DNA of 64,000 bases from Poa pratensis (GCA_947311845.1 CAMZMU010000107.1:13995042-14059041); one strand, 5' to 3'; positions 23,370 to 35,262 are shown, counted from the stretch's first letter. Numbers and translations: made by a program. Notes: generated by a model not told the origin, from the sequence alone.

Positions 23370-23890
23370 TGGGCCTTTAGGGATTTTTCAACAATATTTC
23401 AACAATATTTCAGCATGTGCTTGGTGTTCATGTCTTCTTCAACCTCCGCACAATCGCCGCTCGCCGTCATGAACTTTGTCGTTGTAGCAGCAGCTAGTAG
23501 GCTCACTGACCGCTTCGCCGATGAGCTCTGTCGCCGCCTCCCACGCCATCGTCGTGCTCGCCGCAACCTTCGCCGGCGACCTCCTCCGCCGCCACCCACG
23601 CTGTCGTGCTTGACGCATCCTTTGCCAGCGACCTCCGTTGCCGCGGCTACTCGTCATGGATCTGTCACATAGAGCTGTCCAAGTGTGGTGGTGGGAGGTA
23701 ACTCCACCCGTGTGGAAGAAGGTGAGACTGACTATCGCAGGAACACTAGCATGTTGTTTGGTTAACTGCACACAACTGACCCTGCCTAGACTGATCACAG
23801 GCTACCAAACGACATGCACAACGTGGTTTCAGGGGTGGTTTTCGCAGACCAGGCCTGGCCGGCCTGCCCCCACGGGGCTCAAAAGTCAAT
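23370..23890. other. Unassigned GC-rich stretch
   Basis: This contains CG-rich open frames on both strands (for example 23361-23672 plus and 23439-23798 minus), but they show only low-complexity R/P/A composition and no domain. No mobile-element termini were found. Confidence 0.5.
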
Positions 23891-24213
23891 GCCTCCCGAG
23901 TTTGAGTGCTCCCTCCATTTAAAAAAACGAAAATCATAAGTATGAGTTTATAAAATTATGAAAAATCCAATTGTAGCCAATCATATATCCACAGATGTGC
24001 AAAGAATAAGCTTCAAATACTTTATATTTCAGCTACACAAAAATGGCAAAAGTGTAGATCTGAGTATGCATATTTTCAAATCTCTTAATTTATTAGATTT
24101 TGTGTAGCCCATAATAAACCATTTGCCACGTCTAGATTTTTTTGAAACTAATAAATATGATTTTTGAATTTAATTTCTTTCAATGGAGAGAGCATAATTG
24201 GATCTTGGGAGCC
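23891..24213. mobile_element. TIR element (MITE), copy 1 of a family
   Basis: The ends form a long imperfect inverted repeat: GCCTCCCGAG...GCTCCCTCCATTT on the left and its counterpart ending CTTGGGAGCC on the right. The inside is AT-rich and shares blocks with the copy at 34411-34786, such as AAAATCATA and GTAGCCAATCAT. The superfamily is not assigned; no clear target duplication was seen. Confidence 0.65.
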
Positions 24214-25126
24214 AAAACACTTTCCGTTTTCCCATCATATATCCGCGGGAGTATATGCCATCCGAGCGGGTGCAATGGATAGATATTCTTGATGCATTCA
24301 GACATTGGATTCTCTCATTTATATTGGTTTTCTAACGAGATGACCCTTTTGTCATTTCCTCGTGTAGCCGATCAAATGCCCTTGCCACGCTAGAAACAGA
24401 CAGGAGATAACATATAATACCAATAACGTTAGGCGACAGGTACGGATCGATCGGCCATCTTTAATTAGCGTCACTGATACACTCAAACATCTCATACTTT
24501 GAATCGGTGGAGACGAGAATCCGATCCACATGTGGCTTCTTTGTGACCAATCGAAGTTTTGTGCGATCTTGTGATGTCACATGCGTCTCACTAGGCCAGA
24601 CAAAAGTTTTTGATCCACTGCGGGGCATAAATTAGTTAAGTAACGCTGTGTCCTCTAATTGATGAATGAACTCCTGCATGCCATCGGTAGATCCGAATAT
24701 TCTTGTGTGAACTTCTCCTGTAACTGGGAGATTCCAGCTAATTAAACATCAATGACAGTGTACAGGGAGACAACCAATTGCTAGCTAGTTTACCTACTGA
24801 ATTTGATAGCTTATCCATTTGATCCAAATGATGGGAGCAGGCACACATAGTAGTAACATACACAGCATCCAAGAAAACATACGAGGCCGGCGAAGCATGT
24901 AATTAACGGAATCCTCCATGCAGAAATCTCACTCTCGTACTACTACCATGCCATTGACTAATCTGCATATCCGTCAAACGGGCTGTGCACATGGAGTAGG
25001 CTACAACAGGAACTTGAGAGCTACTCTAACCAGGAGCGAAACAAAGAACCCAGAGGCGAGTTTACAGTGATTAGCAGACCGTCCTAGTGGCATGCAGTAA
25101 AATTACTGCCCCCACCCTTGCAAAGA
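24214..25126. other. Intergenic stretch, nothing recognised
   Basis: Mixed-composition DNA without a long open frame, terminal repeats or splice-ready coding blocks. I see no gene here. Confidence 0.5.
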
Positions 25127-26066
25127 CTAGGAAATGTCACGCGGCGACACGCCGCGCCCGTTGTGGTACAAAAGTGTGAAATCCGCTGGAATTTGGTTTA
25201 TTTTGTTTCAGGAAAAAATACAAAAAATATTAGAAAAATAATCCAAAAATTCTGCAACAAAACGAACATTTCTTAATTTATGTGAAAAGTTTAAAAATGT
25301 CTTAATTTTAAGAATTTGTTAGTTTCACTTTTGTACACAATGGATATTTGGTGCAACCTTTATGTGTAAAGTTTGAAAATTTCTTGAATTTGAAATTTTC
25401 TTAGAGGTAGAGGAGACGACGGCGGAACTCCCTGTGTGCTTCGATTTGTCAGGGGAGGAGCTTGGCGCCGGCAGCGTCTCCGTCCGAGCGGAGGAGGAAA
25501 GAGGGAGGGGGACCGGTTCGCAAATTTGAAAACACGCAGGGACCTTTGCGCAAAAATGCCACGCGTACCGTCGGATGACGAAGCGACGGCGCTTCTACAG
25601 TGAATGGGCGACGTGGCCACCTCAAGTTTCAAAATTTTGAAATCCGTCTGAGTTTGTCTTTTTTGCGCGGCCAAAAATACAACGAATTTGAAGGTTGGAG
25701 AGAAATATGTTTATGTCCGTCAAAACCAAAAGGTTAAAACATGAAAGTTGTTCGTAAGATTGATATTCATCTACTCGTGAAAGGAAAATTTAAACGGATG
25801 ACAGAGTACGACGAATTTGACAAAATTCGTCAGATATTTTTGCCAGTTTGGATCCAAAATCAAGGTGTTAGAGTCGACCAAACTCGAAACCGATCACGGG
25901 AATGGAACGTGCTCGTCGGCGCGCATATATTTCATGTACATATTATCGCGAAAAGAGCAAAAAAAAAGTATTGTAGCATCTTGCACTGTAGATGCGCATA
26001 TCTACATTGCAAAGGCGACGTGGATGCCTCCATCGGAGGCTGAAGCGATGTGCTTTTATATATAGA
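25127..26066 (-). mobile_element. Non-autonomous Helitron 1
   Basis: On the minus strand the element starts TCTATATATAAAAGC and ends with a GC-rich hairpin followed 9 bp later by CTAG, the Helitron 3' signature. The base after CTAG is T, as expected for insertion between A and T. The hairpin (25140-25156) has a 7-bp stem around an ACA loop. The length is 940 bp with no Rep/helicase coding. Its 5' TC directly abuts the CTAG of Helitron 2. Confidence 0.78.
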
Positions 26067-27141
26067 CTAGGAATTGTCGCGCGGCGACACGCCGCGCCCG
26101 TTGTGATACAAAATTGTGAAATTCGCTGGAATTTGGTTTTTTTGTTTCAGCAGAAAATACTCCCTCCGATCCATATTAGTGGGCATAGTTTTGTCTAAAT
26201 TCATATGTATCTAGTTAAGTATTTAGACTAGATACATGTGTATCTAGACAAAGTTGTGCCCACTAATATGGATCGGAGGTAGTACAAAAATTATTTGGAA
26301 AACTAATCCAAAAATTATGCAACAAAACGAACATTTCTTAGTTTATATGAAAAGTTTAAAAAATTCTTAATTTTAAGAATTTCTTAGTTTCACTTTTGTA
26401 CACAATGGATATTTGGTGCAACCTTTATGTGTAAAAGTTTGAAAATTTCTTGAATTTGAAATTTTTCTTAGAGATAGAGGAGACGACGACGGAGCTCCCT
26501 GTGTGCTTCGATTTGTCGGGGGAAGGAGCTCGGCATCGGCGGCGTCTCCGTCCGAGTAGAGGAGGAAAGAGGAGAGGAGGAGGGCGAGGAGGACCGGTTC
26601 GCAAATTTCAAAACACGCAGGGGCCTTTGCGCAAAAATGCCACGCGTACCGTCGGATGTCGAAGCGACTACAGTGCCTGCGCGACGTGGCCACCTCGAGT
26701 TTCAAAATTTTGAAATCCGTCAGAATTTATCTTTTTTGCGCAGACAAAAATACAACGAATTTGAAGATTGGAGAGAAATATGTTTATTTCCGTCAAAACC
26801 AAAAGGCTAAAACATGAAAGTTGTTCGGAACGTTGATATTCATCTACTCGTGTAAGAAAATTTTAAACGGACGACTAAGTGTGACGAATTTGACAAAATT
26901 CGTCAAATGTTTTTGCGAGTTTGGATCTAAAATTAAGGTGTTAGATTCGACCAAACTCGAAACCGATCACGGGAATGGAACCTGCTCGTCGGCGCGCATA
27001 TATTTATGCACATATTATCGCGAAAAGGACAAAAAAAATAGCGGTACTGTAGATGCCCCACTGTATATGCGCTCATCTACACTGCGAGGCGACGTGGCCT
27101 CGTTCACAACCCGCTGAAGAGGATGGCTTTTTATATATAGA
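26067..27141 (-). mobile_element. Non-autonomous Helitron 2, head-to-tail with Helitron 1
   Basis: This has the same family and orientation as Helitron 1. The minus-strand start is TCTATATATAAAAAGCC (27141) and it ends hairpin plus CTAG (26067-26070). The hairpin at 26079-26097 has an 8-bp stem and ACA loop. The length is 1075 bp, or about 950 bp without the Stowaway inside it, which matches Helitron 1. The base before its TC is T rather than A, a departure from the usual A/T target. Confidence 0.75.
26160..26282. mobile_element. Stowaway MITE in Helitron 2
   Basis: This 123-bp element has perfect-looking terminal inverted repeats (CTCCCTCCGATCCATATTAG and its complement) and TA target duplications at 26158-26159 and 26283-26284. 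The matching position in Helitron 1 (about 25220) is an empty site reading AAAATACAAAA. Confidence 0.92.
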
Positions 27142-27242
27142 AATAGATATAGAATAGAATAGATATGCAATCAATGGACTGTGGGTCCTTTTTTTTTTTT
27201 TGGAACAAACAAGGGCGCCAGATGGCGCTAATTCATTCCAAC

Positions 27243-30200
27243 TCAGCTGCAAATTGCAGCAGTAAGTACAAAGTCCTGGGAGTTTACATTTTGCAAAGCT
27301 AAGAGCACAGGACAAGCACCTAGCGGATGTGCTGAGTTGGTACATTGATAGATAGGTTGTTTTAGGCTGTGCCTAAGAACCTGTTTGGCGCAATTGTGAG
27401 CTTCTCCATTTAACTGCCTTGATATATGGAACACCTGTGGCGATGTATATACTGTTTCTCTGAAGAAATCTGCTAGATGATGCCTTGCATTCCAGTGGAG
27501 CAGGGGATGACTAATTGTTCTTGCTGCTGCAATTTTTGCTAGGACCTGATTATCTGTTAAATAGATTGGTCTGTCCACCTGTAGAATATTTGCAATCTTT
27601 GCTGCCGTAGAGAGCGCTTTTGCCTCTGCTTGAAAGGCATTTTCCTGTTGCTGCGCTGATACCTGTATTTTTATTCTGCACCCTTCTTGAGTAGAGTTAT
27701 CTGCGATGTAGATCCCTATTCCTGTTTCCTGTAATTGGGGTACACCTGGGATGGGGTTCTTCCACGCCGCATCTGTGTAGATGATTGTACCTTGAGGATA
27801 ATTGTCGATGCTAATTGTTGAACCTTGTATTGGACTTGACATCCTGGTAGTAATTAATTCCCTCTGTACCTGTTTATTCCCCTGCTTATAAGAGGAGTTA
27901 AGATCATAAACTTCAAAATTATTTGTAAGGGCTTGAGCATTAATAAAAATCTGGTAAGGTTGTCCTTTTTTCCTCTGGAAAAGTATGTCATTCCTGGACT
28001 TCCAAATGCACCACATGAATGTGAAAATGTTTGTTATAGTGGCATGAGGGTGGTTCATTGAAAGAAGAGCTAAAACTATATCTGTCAGATTAGTGCAGTT
28101 GTAAACAATAAGATCAGTTTTAATGTACCAGGGAGCAATGAACCAGGCAGCTTTGACAAAAGGACATGTAAAAAAGAGGTGTACTTCATCTTCTTGCATT
28201 CCACACCTGCAGCAGATTTTGTCTATGTGCTTTGAGTAACGTCCTGCTCTTGCACCTGTTGGTAATGATTTTCGAAGGAATCGCCAAGCAAAAGTTTGAA
28301 TCCTAGGGATAATCTCCTTACATTTCCAAACCTGATTTAGTAGCTGGATTGTTTGTGTGTTTGGTTTCCTCGGCCTGTCTTCTTGTCTTTGCTCATACAG
28401 TACCTGCAAGCAAGCATAATATGCAGATTTTGTGGTGCACTTACCATCATGTGTTAGTTTCCAACAAAGAAGGTCTTGCTCATCTGTATCTATTATTTGA
28501 GTTTGTTTTATTGTGATAGCCGCCGAGGGTGTAAAAAGAGTATTGATAAGGTTTTCATTCCAAGTTTTTTGGTTGGGTATCCATAAGTCCTTAACCAGGT
28601 TAGGGTAAGTGAATCTAGTAGGTTGAATAATTAAGTCATTGTAAATAGTGTTCAGGACGGATACCAAGGCGTGGACCAAATGGATATGTTGCCCTGAGTT
28701 AGTTGATAGGAAGTATTGGCTTTAAGTATTGGCATGACTTTCAGGATAGAGGCCCAGAAAGCTGATTTAGGAGTATTTGATTTGGGGCGCCAGATTGAGG
28801 AACCTGGGAAATATTTTGCTTGAAGAACAAGATGAAGTTGGTCATTCGGGTTTTTTGCAATTCGCCAAGCTGCTGTGAGAATAAGGCTTTGATTTACAGC
28901 TTGCAGGTTCCTAATTCCTAGACCGCCTTCTTTTTTTGGAGCACAGAGATCTTTCCAAGCTTTGAGGCAAAGGCTTTTTGTGGCTGTTTCTTCTCTTACT
29001 CCCGTCCACCAGAAGGTTCTTATAATAGCTGTGAGTTTTGCTATGAGTTTCCTGGGAAAGAGAATGTTTGACATATAGTACACTGGAATAGAAGAGAAAA
29101 CAGATTTTATGAGCTCAAGCCTTGCCGCGTGAGAGAGTTTGTCTGCTTTGTAGGTACTAAGTTTAGATTTAAATTTGTCAATTACAAAATGATATGCTGA
29201 AGATCTGTTTTTTGCCAGAAGGATGAGAGGGTGACCAAGATGAATGAAGGAAGCATCCATGTCTTGAACCGGGAAAATGGTTTTGATTGCGTTTGCTTCA
29301 TTAGGTTGTACGTGTTTGCTAAAAATAATACCCGATTTAGACCAGTTAGGAGTTTGTCCAGAGACAAAGCAGAAAGTGTCGAGAATTTGCTTCATAGCTA
29401 CTGCTTCTTGAAGAGTGGCTTCACCGCAGATGAGAAGGTCATCGGCAAACATAAGAGAATGGATGCGAGGACAATTTGGTCCTAGCGTTATGCCCTGAAG
29501 ATACTTGTTCTCCATTGCGTCTTGAAGAGATAGCGACAGTTCATTGATGGCTGAAACAAATAGGTATGGCGAGAGTGGGCATCCTTGTCGTATTCCTCTG
29601 TCGTTTCGGAATTTCGCAAATGGTTGACCATTAATGACAACCGAAAAGGTGGGAGAGGAAATGCAGGCATAGATTAGATTTATGAAATGACCATGCAGTC
29701 CTTGACGTGAGAGTGCCGCTACGATGAAGTTCCATTCAGACGATCAAAAGCTTTTGCAAGATCTATTTTAAGCATAAAAGCTTGATGTTTCCATGAAGAA
29801 AGTGAAAAAGAGTGAGTTATTTCCTGTGCGATGATGATGTTGTTACTAATGCGTCTCCCTTCAATAAAAGCTTGTTGGGAATGATTAATTTGGTCCGGGA
29901 GATGAGGTTTGAGTCTATTAGCAAGTGTTTTCGCAATGAGCTTATAGACTACGTTACAAAGACTAATAGGTCTATAATCAGCGGGAACTAGTGCAACAAG
30001 TTTTTTAGGAATTAACACAATATGAGTATGTTGAGGCATGATCCCTGAGTGATAGAAGGAACTAACCAGATTTGTGACGTCATTTCCTATCCAGCTCCAG
30101 GTTGCAAGATAAAATTCGACGTTGAAACCATCCGGTCCAGGCGATGCATTTCTTTTCATATCTTGTAGTGTTTCTAGAAGTTCCTGCTTGCTTGGCACCG

Positions 30201-31485
30201 TGTAGGTGTAGTCTGCACTGTTTGCTGGAATCTGTGTATGAAGATAGGGCCTGCCAGCATTGTTGTTAGTTGATGCAAAAATATGTCGAAAGTAGTTGAC
30301 AAAGGTATTGCTTATTTGTTTTGGCATGTGCTGCATGATATCATTTTCATCTTTGATTGAAACAATCATGTTCCTCCTTCTCCTCTTGAGAATGGCTCTG
30401 TGGAAGTAGGCTGTATTCTTGTCTCCATCTTTTATCCAGTTCTTCTTTGCTCGCTGCATATAGGAATCAGTAAGATTTGTTAAGCATTGTTCATACCTTG
30501 TGACGAGTGAGCATTCTAAAGCTTGGTCTTGAGGTGTCATCGTCTTGGCTTGGACCTGCTTTATTTGATCTTCTATCTCAATGAGTTCCTGCTGTATGGG
30601 CTTCTTTTTCCTGCACCAAGTTCTTAAAGCTTGCGCTAGATGGTTAGTCCTTTGGTTAAACGGTTTTTTATCTGATAAGGACCATATTTCTTTAGCATGT
30701 GCATTAAAGTCTTTTTCTTTTAGCCACCAATTTTCAAATTTAAAAGGTCGCTTGAAATGGCGCACAGTACCATCAGTAGAAAGAAGAATTGGTGCATGAT
30801 CACTTATTGTGTGAATTAGAGGCAGGTTGTAAACATTTGAAATAGGAAAAAGAGAACACCATTCAGCATTAACCAGGCATCGGTCAAGTCTTTCATAAAT
30901 TGGATTCGAAGAAAAACGTTTATTTGTCCAGGTATACGCAGGCCCACTGTAACCCAAATCAAAGAGAGCGCAAGATTTCACAAGAGATTGAAAGGCACTT
31001 AAGCGAGAATGATTAGTTACAGGGACATTCTTGTCTATGTCATACAAAAGATCATTCATGTCACCCATACATAGCATTGGGAGGTTAGAGTTATCATACA
31101 CAAAAGAGGCGATCTGATCCCAGATTAAACTAGTCTGTCTATGATAAGGATCGCCATATATACAAACTAAACCAAACTTCTGATTACCAGATCTAATGCT
31201 AGCAGTGGCTAAGATAAGGTAAAAGCTAGTGGTATACACAGAGATATCCAGGTCGTCGTTCCACATCAGCCAAAGCCCTCCGGAGCGACGCCACGAGGGA
31301 ACTACAAAGCTATTAGACATATTAAACCTAGTAATAAGATCGGCAGATTTAACTTTGGAAGATTTAATTTCAGAGATAAAAATTACCTGAGCTTTAGTGG
31401 AGTCAATCAGTCGGGCAAGGTGAACCATCTTGGTACTGCTCAAGGTCTTGCCCATACCTTGGCAGTTCCATCCGAGGGCCCTCAT
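27243..31485 (-). pseudogene. LINE ORF2: endonuclease, reverse transcriptase, RNase H
   Basis: From MRALGWNCQGMGKT the frame carries an APE-type endonuclease (GDMNDLLYD, SDHAPILL) and the start of RT (LIPKK, DYRPISLCNVVYK, IDLAKAFDRL). A one-base loss near 29735 shifts the frame. The next frame has RQGCPLSPYLF and the catalytic FADD (about 29440), followed by WWTGVREE and the thumb. A second frame break near 28660 leads to the zf-RVT region (CCRCGMQEDEVHLFFTC) and RNase H (IYTDAAW, EAEAKAL, LTDNQ, NGEAHNCAK). Two frameshifts make it inactive. Its job would have been target-primed reverse transcription of LINE RNA in the nucleus. Confidence 0.9.
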
Positions 31486-31841
31486 GGCGCCCGTGGCGCC
31501 TCATGGGCTGGCGCCATTGCCCCTTGATTTATTTCCATGCCTTCATTGTTGTCTCCACGATCTTGTTGAAGGTGAACTCCCTCGCTAGGATAAGTAGCTG
31601 TAGATTGAGCTTCATCTCCATCATGTCCCTGCCTTCCTTGACCAAAAGCCATATTACCAGCATCCATAGGCATATAGTAGCTGTCAGCCATTTGTGGAGG
31701 TGAGAAAGCTCCTTGGTGAGAATCTGGTGTGCCTGTGACCAATTTGGTGAAGGGGTGCGAATCGGCCATGGTCATGCTCTGGGGTGCTTGTTCTGCTGCC
31801 TCTTGGAATCTGTCTCCAAGGTGATCGAATGTATGGGTGCA
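31482..31841 (-). pseudogene. LINE ORF1 C-terminal remnant
   Basis: An open minus-strand frame (FDHLGDRFQEAAEQ, then MTMADSHPFTKLVTG) overlaps the ORF2 start by four bases (stop at 31482, ORF2 ATG at 31485), a normal LINE ORF1/ORF2 junction. It is rich in Q, G, D and M with no zinc knuckle visible, so only the tail of ORF1 remains. The stop at 31842-31844 cuts the frame on its upstream side. Confidence 0.6.
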
Positions 31842-32323
31842 TCACACTTCCCACAGATGCACTACGATGTATGGGGCGGGCTGGTGGTGGCCGTCTCGGG
31901 GGGAAGGGAGAGCGCCGGCAGGAGGGCGTGTCGGCGTGCTGGTAGGATGGGTGGCGGTGGCGGCGTCGGGCCGGAGGTGGGCGAGTCGGGGGAAGACGGA
32001 GGAAGTGGAGATGATTTGGGTTCTAGGGTTAGGGCTTCTATATATAAATGAGGACCTAATTACAATTTGAGGGAAATGTAGGGGCTTTTTTGCAATAAAG
32101 CCACGCGTGCCGTCGGATAGGCAATCGACGGCGCGGAGCCGGCCGCGCACTGTAGATGTGTGTTACTGTAGCGCGATGACGTGGACAGCTTCATTGGTGC
32201 CTGAAACGGAGCGGTTTGGGGTCGCTCCAACCAAAAGAAGAGGAGCAGCATGCAGGAGACAGGCCAGTACGAGGGCAGAACGAACACCTGCAAAAGAGAA
32301 AACTTACAGTGGTGGCTTCAGAG
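31842..32323. other. GC-rich leader-like block with TATA and Helitron-like similarity
   Basis: Read on the minus strand, ATTTATATATAG (about 32036-32047) precedes CCCTAACCCTAG and a pyrimidine-rich GC stretch leading to LINE ORF1, as in a plant promoter plus leader. On the plus strand, GCCACGCG(T)GCCGTCGGAT near 32100 resembles GCCACGCGTACCGTCGGAT in both Helitrons, and TCTATATATAAA matches their 5' terminus. Which reading is right is open. Confidence 0.4.
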
Positions 32324-32474
32324 TAGGGATGTAAATGGACATGTTAATGGCGCCACTTAATCCCATATAAATGCGTTCACACTTCATTTTTTCAGGAAAC
32401 AAAAAAAGTTTTGAACTGTAGACCGGAATAAATGGTACTATATGGCGCCACATATCTGACCATTTACATCCCTA
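32324..32474. mobile_element. hAT-type MITE with 8-bp target duplication
   Basis: This 151-bp element has exact 15-bp inverted ends (TAGGGATGTAAATGG / complement) flanked by the exact 8-bp duplication CTTCAGAG (32316-32323 and 32475-32482). The TAGGGATGNAAA terminus and the 8-bp duplication are typical of plant hAT elements. Confidence 0.93.
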
Positions 32475-32606
32475 CTTCAGAGCAGCAAGATCCTTCTCTT
32501 TTGGCACTTTCGCCGCATGCATCCGCGGCGTACTACTCCAGTACTACTGCTACACTATTAACCGTGCGTGCGTGCGTCCATCCATGGTCCCCGTGCCCAA
32601 CCGACG

Positions 32607-32938
32607 TATTTTTTACCAAAAATGGCCCTTTTACCGAACTAAACCCAGATGTGCCCCTTTTGTGAAACTATTGCCAAATCTGGCCCCTGGCCTCGGCGCC
32701 AAATGGGCCGGCGCCGAAATTGTACAACTCGGCGCCAAGATGGGCTGGCGCCGCATAGCTCGGCGCCAAATGGGCTGGCGCCGACCCGGTTCAGCAGAGG
32801 CCCATCTTGGCGCCGAGCTGTACAATTTCGGCGCCGGCCCATTTGGCGCCGAGCCCAGGGGTCAGATTTGACAATAGTTTCACAAAAGGGCCACATCTAG
32901 GCTTAGTTCGGTAAAAGGGCCATTTTTAGCAAAAAATA
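32607..32938. mobile_element. Palindromic Mutator-like MITE with GGCGCC repeats
   Basis: A 332-bp near-complete inverted repeat has ends TATTTTTTACCAAAAATGGC and its counterpart, flanked by an 11-bp direct duplication CCCAACCGACG (32596-32606 and 32939-32949). The centre carries repeated GGCGCC and TTGGCGCC words. A 9-11 bp duplication points to the Mutator superfamily. Transcribed RNA would fold into one long hairpin. Confidence 0.85.
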
Positions 32939-32949
32939 CCCAACCGACG

Positions 32950-34410
32950 GTGCCATGCGACGGCCGGATAATGGATCGGCATGGGGCGCACAGTAAATTG
33001 ACGCAGCGCGTCGGCATGGGCTGCTCTGCTAGCTCACGCTTGAAGAGGGAGGAGAGGATGGATGCAGTGCATGGACGGGTTACGGTACTGTTGGTATTTA
33101 CTATAGCTGCTATGGCTAGCTAGGCCGTTGGTTTGTTCTTTTCGTATAATTTTCTAGCTAGGTGTGCGCATCCTCCGATTTGGAAATGTTGCTTAATTTT
33201 TCTCTCTTTTTGGCTAGGGGAATCCGATGCTTCACTAGCTAGCTAGGATCCCTGCCGCGATGTCGACGCTCGCTTTGCTCTGCGAGCAAATGTACTGATG
33301 CAAGTCAATGCACCTAGGTTTCTAGTTGTACTTAGTAGTTCTCTTAGCAATTGGATGGCTTTCATCTTATCTTGTGTTGGAATGGATGGCTCTCAGATGC
33401 TTCACTAGCTAGAGGCCGCTTGATGCGAGAAAGAACAGGAGTCAGAACCAGTCATATCTATCTAACACGAGGAGGGCCAAGTTTCTTCGTGCACACATGC
33501 ATGCATGGTTAGCCTCAATCGAAGCAGGCAGCTCTACTGCGCCGGCGCACCTGCATGCTACACCTAGCGCGCAGAGCAGGTGCTGCGTTGCTTTGCTTTC
33601 TGCTGCCGACTGAGACCCACGTTTTTAGTTTTACACGAATCTTGGGGGCGGCCATCTATTTTGATTTACAGCCTAATCAGACGGTCTTCTAACTGGTGCC
33701 GGCATATAATGAATAATGATCAGAGACTGATCCTGTTAATCTGTTATGGCGACTTTCAGCGATGTCTGATGTTCTACAGTTGCCAGTAGTACTGAATGTC
33801 GGTCTGGCACTGCTATTGCGAAGCTGGAGCGCTGCTGCTCTGCAGAGGAAGGAAGCAAGCAAGCGGCGGCAGCCATGCGTGCCACTGTGCTAGCGTGCTT
33901 TCAGTCGACAGTCAGTATACGTCATGCTTCAAGGAAAGTAAAACGGGCAATGCGGTAAGTATAGTTACTGGCCTACCAACCAAGAACGCAGCCCATGAAT
34001 TGCGAGGGAGGCGGTCACGCGGGTGCGCATGCGTGCGGGCGTGTGCCTGACCCGGCGGCCCCTCGTCCCCGTGACAGGCTATTTATGCGACGGAATCAGT
34101 CGATGGGCGATGGCACGGACGGACGGCGGCCCGATCCGGCATTCATGGACTTCATGCAGACCAGGACTGGCCGGTGCATGCCCGAGTGGCGGGGTTCCGA
34201 TCGAGCGAGCGTAAATGGTTCACGAAATCACGAGCCGATGGGAGAACAAACAATTCCTTTCGACGGAGTTGGGATCAGGGCAGGTATACTAGCATGCTAG
34301 CTAGCGTGCTGATGGTAAAGTAACATGATTTTCCAGAATGCACCATGTAAAAATGTGTGCTCATTTTCCTACAAAGAAGCAGTAGTGTAGCCAAGTGCGG
34401 AAAGTGTTAT
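32950..34410. other. Intergenic stretch, nothing recognised
   Basis: No long conserved open frame, no splice-ready coding block and no complete mobile element were seen. The open frames at 33796-34300 have a compositional look only. Confidence 0.5.
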
Positions 34411-34786
34411 TTGCTCCCGAGATCCAGTGCTCCCTCCACTTTAAAAAATTGAAAATCATATTTGTGAGTTTAAAAAATTTCTGAAACAAATCACAGGTGT
34501 AGCCAATGATGTATCTCATGAAAGTGCAAAATTTTAATTTGAAATATTTTATATTTTGAGCTACACAGAAATAACAAAATATCATAAAACTTAGAGATTT
34601 GAAAATAGGCATATTTCGATATACAATTTTTCATTTTTGTGTAGCTCAAAATACAAATATTTGGAGTTGATATTTTGCATGTTCGTATGATATACTATTG
34701 GATTTGTTTTCAGAATTTTTTGAAATACATAAATACGATTCTCGAATTTTTTAAACTGGAGGGAGCACTGGAGCTCGGGAGGCAAA
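34411..34786. mobile_element. TIR element (MITE), copy 2 of the 23891 family
   Basis: The inverted ends run for about 60 bp (TTGCTCCCGAGATCCAGTGC to the counterpart ending GAGGCAA), including GTGCTCCCTCCA on both sides. The AT-rich interior shares GTAGCCAAT(C/G)AT and CAAATATTT blocks with copy 1. The target duplication is unclear. Confidence 0.7.
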
Positions 34787-35262
34787 AGTCTCTAAGCCAA
34801 GTGGGTACAACATGTTTCGTATACCATGTCTTCTGTTAGTCACCAGTTTTGTGCATGTTTCTCTGGCAACTGTGTTTGCATGCATGATTGCCAAAGAAAA
34901 AAAAAACTAAGAGACAAGCAACAACTTTACAGAGAGTCACAAGTTTTCATCTTCAGCAATGGGATTTTTTCCGCGCATATACATTTACTCCTATAAAATT
35001 TGAGAACACTAATTTTCCAAATTTTTATTAAACAAGACTCTTTACAACGCAGGAAAAAGTTTCAGAATTTGTGCACGTATGGACTATATTCCGCAAAGCT
35101 GCACATTTAAGTTTTTTAAGGGAAAGGGCGTCAATACGCAATCTGTAATTGTTGAATTGGGAAGGAGGAAGATCGATCACCGAGTCAGTTCGGTGGGCGG
35201 TAAACACTTCCACTGATCTCGCTATATTTAGTAAGGAGCAGAGGAAGAAGAAATTAAAACCA
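34787..35262. other. Intergenic stretch, nothing recognised
   Basis: AT-rich DNA with no gene or element boundary that I can support. Confidence 0.5.

Larger units (their letters stand above)
27189..31841 (-). mobile_element. L1-type LINE, 5' truncated
   Basis: A minus-strand non-LTR retrotransposon comprises a partial ORF1 end, ORF2 (endonuclease, RT, zinc region, RNase H), a 3' untranslated region and a 13-base poly(A) tail, seen as T13 at 27189-27201. No convincing target duplication was found near either end. The right limit is the first stop upstream of the open ORF1 frame, so the true 5' end may lie further right, in 31842-32060. Confidence 0.88.

Noticed and set aside
23750..23830. 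Small inverted repeat (TTGTTTGGTT and ACCAAACGAC) as a MITE
   Set aside because: Only about ten bases pair, no target duplication; chance cannot be excluded.
32572..32900. Open frames in the GGCGCC region on both strands
   Set aside because: They are by-products of the palindromic MITE.
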